NCBI GenBank assembly: GCA_031282235.1
Contig: JAITED010000194.1
Span: forward strand, 1 to 7,325
DNA length: 7,325 nucleotides
From: Propionibacteriaceae bacterium
GTDB lineage: Bacteria > Actinomycetota > Actinomycetes > Propionibacteriales > Propionibacteriaceae
Direction of reading: 5' to 3'
Below the pieces are notes generated by a model that saw only the letters and a program-made list of their open reading frames with translations, was not told the origin of the DNA and made no database searches. The position numbers were made by a program, and so were the translations under genes. Below, in pieces: positions 1 through 5,258 of this stretch (position 1 is its first letter; every line of letters starts with the position of its first letter).

Positions 1-5
1 AGATG

Positions 6-28
6 TGAGACAACTATGTCTTGTCTCA
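6..28. repeat. Perfect 8-bp inverted repeat at left edge
   Basis: TGAGACAA (6-13) and TTGTCTCA (21-28) are exact reverse complements around a 7-nt loop. A competing pairing exists between TATGTC (15-20) and GACATA (30-35). The nested arrangement could be the terminator of a gene to the left, or the outer end of an insertion sequence whose body lies outside the window. No transposase is visible, so this stays a description of structure. Confidence 0.5.
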
Positions 29-72
29 GGACATACTGCGCGAAGCGAGCGTAGCGAACCTCCCCTTTTCCC

Positions 73-94
73 GTCATACTGCGTGCAGCATGAC
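73..94. repeat. Imperfect hairpin beside repeat copy A
   Basis: GTCAT (73-77) pairs with ATGAC (90-94) and CTGC (79-82) with GCAG (85-88), with one A/C mismatch and a 2-nt loop. It occupies the place where the left arm of the palindromic repeat would be expected in copy A. It shares CATACTGCG (75-83) with an upstream stretch at 32-40, so two copies of a short motif flank this segment. Confidence 0.5.
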
Positions 95-170
95 AGGGGT
101 TACCTCCCCGCACCACTCACCGGTGACCCCCGCCGCCTACGGCGGCTCACCCCCTTTGGCAAAGGGGGCT
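91..170. repeat. Palindromic intergenic repeat, copy A
   Basis: This segment aligns along its whole length with 1563-1639 downstream of phnW, in the same orientation, with about seven substitutions and a few single-base gaps by eye. It contains three nested foldbacks: GGGGTTACC (96-104) against GGTGACCCC (122-130); GCCGCC (132-137) against GGCGGC (141-146) with a TAC loop; and CCCCCTTT (150-157) against AAAGGGGG (161-168) with a GGC loop. Its left arm differs from copy B. The architecture is that of a REP/REPIN or small MITE-type non-coding repeat. I see no coding capacity. Confidence 0.8.
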
Positions 171-289
171 AGTATCGACCATCTTTAGCTCTGGTGCCGG
201 GGGCAACCCAACCACTTCCCAGAGAATTGGTGGTTAATCTTCTTTCAGTGTTTAACGGGGGGCTCGTCAGTGTTAAGGCTACGGACATG

Positions 290-318
290 TTGACCGTCTT
301 AGATGGACGTAGTTCGAT
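290..318 (+). promoter_or_regulatory. Possible phnW promoter
   Basis: TTGACC (290-295) lies 17 bases before TTCGAT (313-318). The -35 matches consensus at five of six positions; the -10 is weak (three of six). It would start transcription near 325, just before the GAGGAG element at 331-336 that serves phnW. No operator or riboswitch fold was recognised nearby. Confidence 0.3.
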
Positions 319-347
319 GCCTACTACACCGAGGAGCACCACTGCTG

Positions 348-1463
348 ATGACCCAAAAACCAGCAATTTATGAAAGATTTCTGCTCACCCCTGGGCCGCT
401 TACCACGTCAATTGCGGTGCGGCAAGCCGCGTTGGTGGATTGGGGGTCGTGGGATGAGGATTTCAACGCCCTCACCGCGCAGGTTAGGCAAGGGCTGATT
501 CAGGCGGCGGGAGCGGGAGATACGTTGACTTGCGTGCCACTACAGGGGTCGGGGACGTTCGCGGTCGAGGCAGCGGTGCGCACATTCATACCTCGCAACG
601 GTGGATTGGTGGTCGCTGTCAACGGTGCCTACGGAGTACGGATGGCGCGGTTAGCTGAAATGGCCGGGTTGCGGGTGCGCACCGTGGAGTACGGCAGCAA
701 CGAGCCGATAAACCCTGACCAGCTGGCCGACGTATTACAGCAACTCCCCGGTTTTACGCATGTGGGGGTCGTCCACTGCGAGACCTCCACCGGGCTGCTC
801 AACCCGTTAGCGGCGGTGGCCGATGCGGTGGGGCAAGCGGGTGGGCGCTTGTTAATTGATGCCATGAGCACTCTGGGGGCTTTAGAGGTGCCCGCTGCCC
901 ACCCTGCCGTCACCGCAGTAGTGGCATCCTCCGGCAAGTGCCTAGAGGGGTTGCCGGGAGTGGGGTTCGTATTCGCCACTCCGGAAGCGCTGCAGGAAGC
1001 GACGGGGCGCTCAGACTCTTTGAGCCTTGACCTCGCCGCGCAGTACACCTATATGGAAGCCACCGGGCAGTGGCGGTTCACACCACCCACCCATCTAGTA
1101 GCGGCGCTCGCGGCGGCGTTGCGCGAACACGAAGCCGAGGGGGGACGCGCGGGGCGTTTAGCGCGCTATCAAGCCAACTCGGCAGCGCTAGCCACCGCCG
1201 CCCAAGATTTAGGTTTAGTGAACTACCTCCCCGCCGCACTACAAGCACCCATTATTCATACGTTTTTCGCCCCGAATACCGACACATGGAGCTTCCCGCG
1301 CTTCTACCACCTAGTCAAACAGCGCGGATTCATCCTCTACCCCGGAAAACTCACCACCGAAGAAACGTTCCGCGTCGGCTGCATCGGGCGCGTCACCCCC
1401 GAGATTATGTACGCCGCCGTCCAAGCCATCGCCGCCGCCCTCACCGAAATGAACCACCGATGA
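348..1463 (+). CDS. phnW: 2-aminoethylphosphonate--pyruvate aminotransferase
   Basis: PLP-dependent fold-type I aminotransferase, 371 residues, close to the usual PhnW length (about 365-370). It interconverts 2-aminoethylphosphonate plus pyruvate with phosphonoacetaldehyde plus alanine in the cytoplasm: the first step of AEP breakdown, or, reversed, the last step of AEP synthesis. Family motifs seen in order: LLTPGPLTTS (12-21), QGSGT (66-70), NGAYGVR (92-98), DAMS with the cofactor-binding Asp171, SSGKCLEG with the Schiff-base Lys197, RFTPPTH (243-249), and YPGKLT followed by FRVG with the substrate-binding Arg342. An upstream in-frame ATG at 303 would add 15 residues that do not belong to the family; GAGGAG at 331-336 favours 348, although the 11-nt spacing is long. 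No phosphonatase, phosphonopyruvate or transporter gene is in view. Repeats flank it on both sides. Eight leucines use TTA, whereas guaB3 has none. Confidence 0.93.
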   Translation: MTQKPAIYERFLLTPGPLTTSIAVRQAALVDWGSWDEDFNALTAQVRQGLIQAAGAGDTLTCVPLQGSGTFAVEAAVRTFIPRNGGLVVAVNGAYGVRMARLAEMAGLRVRTVEYGSNEPINPDQLADVLQQLPGFTHVGVVHCETSTGLLNPLAAVADAVGQAGGRLLIDAMSTLGALEVPAAHPAVTAVVASSGKCLEGLPGVGFVFATPEALQEATGRSDSLSLDLAAQYTYMEATGQWRFTPPTHLVAALAAALREHEAEGGRAGRLARYQANSAALATAAQDLGLVNYLPAALQAPIIHTFFAPNTDTWSFPRFYHLVKQRGFILYPGKLTTEETFRVGCIGRVTPEIMYAAVQAIAAALTEMNHR

Positions 1464-1482
1464 TTGCAGCCTTTTCCAAAAC

Positions 1483-1521
1483 AGCCCCCTTCCCCGAAGG
1501 GGGTGGCAGGCGCAGCCTGAC
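1483..1521. repeat. Extra 39-bp half-unit of palindromic repeat
   Basis: This 39-bp segment is identical to 1528-1566 and separated from it by 6 bp, giving a tandem duplication with a 45-bp period. Each unit carries CCCCCTT and AAGGGGG as a perfect 7-bp stem around CCCCG (1485-1503 in this copy), followed by AGGC-GCA-GCCT, a second small hairpin. It begins 19 bp after the phnW stop codon, so its strong stem may also act as a transcription terminator or mRNA 3' end protector. Confidence 0.8.
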
Positions 1522-1525
1522 CCTT

Positions 1526-1641
1526 AAAGCCCCCTTCCCCGAAGGGGGTGGCAGGCGCAGCCTGACGGGGGTTATCTCCCCACACCACTCACCAATAACC
1601 CCCACCGCCTACGGCGGCACCCCCTTTGAAAAGGGGGCTTC
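1526..1641. repeat. Palindromic intergenic repeat, copy B (REPIN/MITE-like)
   Basis: Roughly 115 bp with near-matching inverted ends: the left end reads AAGCCCCCTT-CCCCG-AAGGGGGTGGC, and the reverse complement of the right end reads AAGCCCCCTT-TTCA-AAGGGGGTGCC. Each end is itself a hairpin (1530-1548 and 1620-1637). Inside lie AGGC-GCA-GCCT on the left, CCGCC-TAC-GGCGG (1605-1617) on the right, and a central pairing of GGGGGTTAT (1567-1575) with ATAACCCCC (1595-1603). Two hairpin-bearing arms in inverted orientation match the general plan of a REPIN or a small non-autonomous element. It fills the gap between phnW and the DUF3467 gene. No transposase or RAYT gene is in the window. Confidence 0.75.
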
Positions 1642-1655
1642 AGGGGAATCCTATC

Positions 1656-1928
1656 TCATGCCCCTTTGCGGCCAGTCTCTTTCTCCCACGCGGAAAGTTG
1701 CTGCTCTAGGGCTTTCATCAACTCAAACACTTGCGAGGGTGGGATACGTACCCGCGACACCACCCCAGCCTTGATAACCACACCCTCCTCGGTGGCTTGC
1801 GCTGGCTCATGCAGCGCCGCAAAATCGAGTACGAAAGCGTCGTTGGTGTGCCATGCGCGCACGAAATCTGCGTATACGCCCGCCGCTTGGTCAACCGGCA
1901 TACCAATCTGTAGTCTCTGTTCAGCCAT
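1656..1928 (-). CDS. DUF3467 family small protein
   Basis: A 90-residue soluble protein without signal peptide or membrane segment. It resembles DUF3467: a short strand-rich chain with a YADFVRAWHTNDAFVLDF segment (19-36), a middle section ending VVSRVRIPPSQ (56-66), and a closing helix FELMKALEQQLSAWEKE (68-84). The cellular role of the family is not established, so I assign none. The ATG at 1928 has GAGG only one base away, too close for a normal ribosome binding site, while a TAGGCT box ends exactly 6 bases upstream, suggesting a leaderless message. It is divergent from the DUF1707 gene. Its 3' end stops 15 bp from the palindromic repeat, which may separate it from convergent phnW transcription. 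Confidence 0.78.
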   Translation of the reverse strand: MAEQRLQIGMPVDQAAGVYADFVRAWHTNDAFVLDFAALHEPAQATEEGVVIKAGVVSRVRIPPSQVFELMKALEQQLSAWEKETGRKGA

Positions 1929-1934
1929 ACCTCA

Positions 1935-1940
1935 AGCCTA
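1935..1940 (-). promoter_or_regulatory. -10 box of DUF3467 gene, probably leaderless
   Basis: On the reverse strand TAGGCT fits the actinobacterial TAnnnT -10 pattern and is followed by 6 bases and then the ATG at 1928, so transcription would begin at or next to the start codon. No good -35 hexamer is visible. Confidence 0.5.
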
Positions 1941-1959
1941 ATCCACTCCGGCGAACTAG

Positions 1960-1965
1960 TAGAGT
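1960..1965 (+). promoter_or_regulatory. -10 box of DUF1707 gene, probably leaderless
   Basis: TAGAGT fits TAnnnT and is followed by 6 bases and then the GTG start at 1972. No Shine-Dalgarno motif precedes the GTG. This mirrors the box of the divergent DUF3467 gene; the two predicted transcription starts are 43 bp apart. The -35 region is not recognisable. Confidence 0.5.
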
Positions 1966-1971
1966 TGACCT

Positions 1972-2286
1972 GTGAGTGGTCAGCCAATTGAGCAACGTCA
2001 CCTTAACAGCCCAAACGCTGCGGTGAGCGATGCCGACCGTGCCGAAGTTGAGGAGTTGTTGAAGCAGGCGTATACCGCCGGTGACATCACCATTGATGAG
2101 TTCTTTGTGTTGTTGGAGCAACTCTGGGCTGCACCGACCGGCGCTGCGCTGGTGCCCATACTGCGCGCGCTCCCCGGTCGGTTGCGTTCCACCGGCCCAG
2201 CGTTGGGCGGTGACCACGTTGGTTTGGAGCCGGGTATCGCCCCCAAAGGCCCCTCCATCTTTGAGCGCAGGCGCCAACTTAACTGA
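1972..2286 (+). CDS. DUF1707 domain protein
   Basis: A 104-residue protein with one DUF1707 (SHOCT-like) domain at about residues 18-69. Visible hallmarks are VSDADR (18-23), the helix EVEELLKQAYTAGDIT (25-40), DEFFVLLEQLWAA (42-54) and the closing ILRALPG (63-69). In actinobacteria this domain often sits at the N-terminus of small membrane proteins. Here no membrane segment follows; the tail of about 35 residues is Gly/Pro-rich and then basic (FERRRQ). Function is unknown. The GTG start is chosen because the domain begins soon after it and a TAnnnT box lies 6 nt upstream. The gene converges on map, with 32 bp between the stop codons. Confidence 0.82.
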   Translation: MSGQPIEQRHLNSPNAAVSDADRAEVEELLKQAYTAGDITIDEFFVLLEQLWAAPTGAALVPILRALPGRLRSTGPALGGDHVGLEPGIAPKGPSIFERRRQLN

Positions 2287-2288
2287 AC

Positions 2289-2306
2289 GCTGCGACTGCG
2301 CGCAGC
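2289..2306. terminator. Possible hairpin between convergent genes
   Basis: GCTGCG (2289-2294) and CGCAGC (2301-2306) form a perfect 6-bp stem around a 6-nt loop in the 32-bp gap between the DUF1707 and map stop codons. There is no T-run on either side, so it is only a candidate bidirectional terminator, supported mainly by its position. Confidence 0.3.
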
Positions 2307-2318
2307 ATACGTATGGAC

Positions 2319-3158
2319 TCAATCGCGGGCGATGCTGGCCAGCGGCACCCCGCGGGCGGCTAACTCTGCGGCACCGCCGTCCGGTTCGGTGAGCACCCAG
2401 AGGCCATCCTCCAGCACGGCTACGGTGTTTTCCCAGTGGGCAGCCCACGAGTTGTCGCGGGTGGCTACCGTCCAATCGTCGTCCAGTTCTGCTACGTCCG
2501 GCTTGCCCAAGGTGAGTATCGGTTCGATACACACCACCAGCCCAGGGCTGATACGCGGGCCGCGCCCGGGACGCCCAAAGTTCGGGATGTCGGGGAGCAT
2601 GTGCATCTCGGTGCCGATGCCGTGGCCGGTGTAGTCGCGCACGATGCCGTAGCGGCGCGGCTGATGCTCCACAAAGCGCTGAATCGCAGCGGATACGTCC
2701 GAAATCTGCACGGCACCCCACAGCGCGGCGATGCCCACCCAAGTCGCCTCGCGGGTGGCAGCGATTAACGCCTTGGCTTCCGCGCTGACGTTATCCCCCA
2801 CCGCGATAGTGCGAGCCGCGTCACCGTGCCAGCCGCCCACGATAGCCCCAAAATCTATGGCTACGATGTCACCGTCGTGCAGTACGCGTTTGCTCGGGAT
2901 GCCGTGTACCACCATTTCATTAGGGCTGACACAGGCCACCCCCGGATATGGCTTGATGCCCCACTCCGCGCCGTATCCCAAAAAGTTTGATTTGGCTCCG
3001 GCTTCAGCGAGCACCGTGCTCCCCACCGCGTCGATATGCGCCGTGGTGACCCCCGGGGCGACGACAGCGCTCATGGTCGCCAAACCCTTTTGTACCACCA
3101 ACCCAGCACGCCGCATGGCAACGATTTGACTAGGGGTTTTGAGCTGAATCCTAGCCAT
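2319..3158 (-). CDS. map: Type I methionine aminopeptidase
   Basis: Cytosolic metalloprotease of the pita-bread fold that removes the initiator methionine from nascent proteins. Counting from the ATG at 3158 it has 279 residues. All five metal ligands are present: Asp102 in VAIDFGA, Asp113 in GWHGDAA, His179 in TGHGIG, Glu212 in CIEP and Glu243 in HWENTV. The substrate-contacting histidines are His85 (VVHGIP) and His186 (EMHMLP). The N-terminus starts directly on the ARIQLKTPSQIVAMRRAG helix, with no N-terminal zinc-finger extension. A second ATG two codons upstream (3164) is equally possible. The start overlaps the end of adk by 8 nt (14 nt for the upstream ATG), indicating translational coupling as the last gene of secY-adk-map. 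infA, which often follows map, is absent; a convergent DUF1707 gene lies there instead. Confidence 0.96.
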   Translation of the reverse strand: MARIQLKTPSQIVAMRRAGLVVQKGLATMSAVVAPGVTTAHIDAVGSTVLAEAGAKSNFLGYGAEWGIKPYPGVACVSPNEMVVHGIPSKRVLHDGDIVAIDFGAIVGGWHGDAARTIAVGDNVSAEAKALIAATREATWVGIAALWGAVQISDVSAAIQRFVEHQPRRYGIVRDYTGHGIGTEMHMLPDIPNFGRPGRGPRISPGLVVCIEPILTLGKPDVAELDDDWTVATRDNSWAAHWENTVAVLEDGLWVLTEPDGGAAELAARGVPLASIARD

Positions 3159-3738
3159 CAACATCAGCCACAGTCAGCGGGTCAAGCGCAGCGACAATCC
3201 GGGCTCCAGTTTCCGCAATAGTGCCGCTGCCATCAATTAGATGCAAGATGCCACGCGGAGCGTATTGGCTAATCACCGGCTCCGTCTGCTCGTGATACAC
3301 AGCCAGCCGATGCGTTACGGTCTCCAAGTTGTCGTCACTGCGCCCCTCATGCTGGCCGCGTAACAGCATCCGTTCCAGCAGCTGCTCCTGGGGCACATCG
3401 AGCAGCAGTACGCCATCCAACTGCTTGCCCTGCGTTGCCAGATACGTATCCAACGCGGCCACCTGATTAGTGGTGCGGGGGTAGCCGTCCAGTATCCAGC
3501 CCTCCGCCGCATCCGGCTCGGAAAGCCGCGCCACCACCACCGCGTCGGTGATTTCGTCGGGAACCAGCGAGCCACTATCCAGCAGCGCCTTAACTTCGCG
3601 GCCTAGTGGGGATTCGGAGCGCACAGCGGCGCGGAACATGTCTCCAGTGGAGATGGTGGGAATGTGGTAGCGCTCGGATACGGCAGCAGCCTGGGTGCCC
3701 TTGCCGGAACCGGGGGCACCCATGATAAGTAGTCTCAT
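3151..3738 (-). CDS. adk: Adenylate kinase
   Basis: Cytosolic nucleoside monophosphate kinase, 195 residues, catalysing ATP + AMP to 2 ADP. The P-loop GAPGSGKGTQ is at 7-16; the AMP-binding segment TGDMFRAAVR is at 31-40; DGYPRT is at 84-89; and the LID region is reduced to RGQHEGRSDDN (127-137). The short LID lacks the roughly 30-residue zinc-finger-like insertion and its four cysteines, as usual for the short adenylate kinases of actinobacteria. The start codon overlaps the secY stop as ATGA (4 nt), and the 3' end overlaps map, so all three genes should be made from one message with coupled translation. The only small oddity is a divergent C-terminal tail after about residue 185. Confidence 0.97.
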   Translation of the reverse strand: MRLLIMGAPGSGKGTQAAAVSERYHIPTISTGDMFRAAVRSESPLGREVKALLDSGSLVPDEITDAVVVARLSEPDAAEGWILDGYPRTTNQVAALDTYLATQGKQLDGVLLLDVPQEQLLERMLLRGQHEGRSDDNLETVTHRLAVYHEQTEPVISQYAPRGILHLIDGSGTIAETGARIVAALDPLTVADVDG

Positions 3739-5048
3739 TTCAGAAAGCCCTCGTAGTTACGTTGATGTAGCTGGCTCTCAATCTGACGGACGGTGTCGAG
3801 ACCAACGCCAACCATAATCAATAGACTAGTACCTCCGAACGGGAACTTTCCAGAGGCACCCACTATCGCAATCGCCAACATCGGGATTAACGCGATGATA
3901 CCGAGGTAGATAGACCCGGGCGCGGTGAGCCTAGATAGCACGTAGCCCAAGTAATCTTCGGTGGCTTTGCCGGCGCGCACCCCCGGGATGAAGCCGCCGT
4001 ATTTCTTCATGTTGTCCGAGATTTCGACGGGGTTGAACGTGATGGAAACGTAGAAGTAGCAGAAGAAGATGATTAGCGTGAAGAAGGCGATGTTGTAAAT
4101 CCAAGAGTGGGTCTGCCCGGAGAGGTTTTGCATAATCCACTGCCCAGCCGGGGTTTCGGAGCGGAACATGGCGTACAGCACCGGCAGATACAGGATGGAT
4201 GACGCGAAGATGATGGGGATGACGCCGGATTGGTTCACTTTCAGCGGGATGTAGGTGGTGGTGCCGCCGAGCAGCCGTTTGCCGACCATGCGTTTCGCGT
4301 ATTGCACTGGAATACGGCGCTGCGCTCGCTCCACGAAGATGACCGCCGCCATCACCAGCAGCCCCACTGCCATCACCATGAAGAACATGAACCAGCCGCT
4401 AGCGCCGGGGTTGGTTTCTTTGATGCCCCACATGCTGCTCGGGAACTGCGCCACAATCTGCGTGAAAATCAGGATGGACATGCCGTTGCCGACGCCACGG
4501 TCGGTGATTAGCTCACCGAACCACATGATGATGGAGGTGCCAGCCATCATGGTGAGAATCATCACCACGATGACGAAGATGGACTTGGAGTAAACCACTT
4601 CCAGCGAGCAGCCCTTGAACATGTTGCCGGAGACCGCCAGCATGGTGAACGAGGTGGCCTGTAGCACACCCAATACGATGGTGAGCCAGCGAGTGTATTT
4701 GGTGATGGTCTGCTGCCCCGTCGAGCCCTCTTTCTTCAACGCCTCCAACCGTGGAATCACTACGGTGAGGAGTTGCAGGATGATGGAGGAGGTGATGTAC
4801 GGCATGATGCCCAGCGCGAAGATTGTCAGGTTCAGCAACCCGCCGCCGGAGAACAGGTTTATCAACTGATATACGCTGCCCATGTCGCCACTTTCCGCGA
4901 TGGATGCGCAGGAGCGGATGTTGACCATGTTGACGTTCGGCGTCGGGATGGTGGTGCCCAGCCGAAACAGCACAAGGATGCCCAGCGTAAACAGCAACTT
5001 TTTACGCAACTCTGGAACCCGGAACACCTGAGAGAAAGCGTTGAGCAC
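3735..5048 (-). CDS. secY: Preprotein translocase subunit SecY
   Basis: The pore-forming subunit of the SecYEG protein-export channel in the cytoplasmic membrane, 437 residues and full length. The order of hydrophobic segments fits the ten-helix SecY topology: TM1 about 18-36, the plug region before the NLFSGGGLLNLTIFALGIMPYITSSII stretch (64-90), and the cytoplasmic loop with the conserved YAKRMVGKR region between TM6 and TM7. The loop between TM8 and TM9 carries the FNPVEISDNMKKYGGFIPGVRAG signature. The start is GTG at 5048, with AGGAGG (5057-5062, reverse strand) eight bases away, a strong site fitting a highly expressed gene. It heads secY-adk-map. No ribosomal protein gene (rplO) lies upstream; instead guaB3 diverges after 210 bp, so secY is outside the spc ribosomal operon. 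Confidence 0.98.
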   Translation of the reverse strand: MLNAFSQVFRVPELRKKLLFTLGILVLFRLGTTIPTPNVNMVNIRSCASIAESGDMGSVYQLINLFSGGGLLNLTIFALGIMPYITSSIILQLLTVVIPRLEALKKEGSTGQQTITKYTRWLTIVLGVLQATSFTMLAVSGNMFKGCSLEVVYSKSIFVIVVMILTMMAGTSIIMWFGELITDRGVGNGMSILIFTQIVAQFPSSMWGIKETNPGASGWFMFFMVMAVGLLVMAAVIFVERAQRRIPVQYAKRMVGKRLLGGTTTYIPLKVNQSGVIPIIFASSILYLPVLYAMFRSETPAGQWIMQNLSGQTHSWIYNIAFFTLIIFFCYFYVSITFNPVEISDNMKKYGGFIPGVRAGKATEDYLGYVLSRLTAPGSIYLGIIALIPMLAIAIVGASGKFPFGGTSLLIMVGVGLDTVRQIESQLHQRNYEGFLK

Positions 5049-5056
5049 TGGGGACT

Positions 5057-5062
5057 CCTCCT
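5057..5062 (-). promoter_or_regulatory. Strong Shine-Dalgarno of secY
   Basis: On the reverse strand a perfect AGGAGG, within a GAGGAGGAG run, lies 8 bases before the GTG codon at 5048. It supports GTG rather than a later ATG as the true start. Confidence 0.8.
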
Positions 5063-5135
5063 CTTAACCGCTGTACGTATCCCCGCGTATTTTCACACGC
5101 AGACACACCATTGGCAATCTATACGTAATTGACAA

Positions 5136-5164
5136 CCTATATAGCGTAGCGCGATTGGAATCAA
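5136..5164 (-). promoter_or_regulatory. Candidate secY operon promoter
   Basis: On the reverse strand TTGATT (5164-5159) and TATAGG (5141-5136) are separated by 17 bases. Each matches its consensus hexamer at four of six positions. Transcription would start near 5128 and give a leader of about 80 bases before secY. It lies in the most AT-rich part of the secY-guaB3 gap. Other TA-rich boxes nearby (TAGATT at 5121-5116) lack a partner hexamer. Confidence 0.3.
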
Positions 5165-5245
5165 CCGTCTAACCCGCGCCCTTTCTTAGACACCTCCCCG
5201 AGTACACTGCCAGCACCATCGTCGCAGGCTCCGCGCAGGCTGGGT

Positions 5246-5251
5246 TAGACT
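5246..5251 (+). promoter_or_regulatory. -10 box of guaB3, probably leaderless
   Basis: TAGACT fits the TAnnnT pattern and is followed by 7 bases and then the ATG at 5259. There is no purine-rich ribosome binding site in the seven bases between (TGACCCC). The -35 region is not recognisable. This is the third gene in the window with this arrangement. Confidence 0.5.
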
Positions 5252-5258
5252 TGACCCC

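Larger units (their letters stand above)
1..347. other. Gene-free left edge and phnW leader
   Basis: I see no convincing coding region in these 347 bases. From left to right they hold a perfect inverted repeat near the edge (6-28), a GC-rich stretch at 31-60, an imperfect hairpin at 73-94, a copy of a palindromic repeat family (91-170), and then about 175 bases of unexplained leader before phnW. The leader contains a 6-bp inverted repeat (AACCAC at 210-215 with GTGGTT at 230-235) and CAGTGTT twice (246-252 and 269-275). A 65-codon reverse-strand reading frame at 169-366 runs through it but overlaps the start of phnW, has no ribosome binding site and resembles no family I recognise, so I do not call it a gene. 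Confidence 0.6.

Noticed and set aside
303..347. Upstream ATG as the phnW start
   Set aside because: The 15 added residues fall outside the family's N-terminus, and the GAGGAG element at 331-336 would lie inside the coding region.
169..366. 65-residue reverse-strand frame upstream of phnW
   Set aside because: No ribosome binding site, ends inside the repeat, overlaps the phnW start and shows no recognised domain.
629..1048. 139-residue reverse-strand frame within phnW
   Set aside because: Antisense shadow of a gene with clear family motifs; no independent evidence.
1483..1566. Two identical 39-bp units as a CRISPR array
   Set aside because: Only two units, separated by 6 bp rather than a spacer of about 30 bp, internally self-complementary, and with no cas genes.
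1070..1774. 234-residue forward frame overlapping phnW and the repeats
   Set aside because: It lies out of frame within phnW and continues through palindromic repeats into the antisense of the DUF3467 gene; its composition is Arg/Pro/Ser-rich noise.
1921..2742. 273-residue reverse-strand frame
   Set aside because: It runs antisense to the DUF1707 gene and out of frame through map, and is rich in Arg, Gly and Ala as expected of a high-GC shadow frame.
5122..5127. TACGTA palindromes (5074-5079 and 5122-5127) as a paired operator
   Set aside because: The six-base palindrome also occurs elsewhere in the window, and the flanking bases do not match, so two copies are not convincing.
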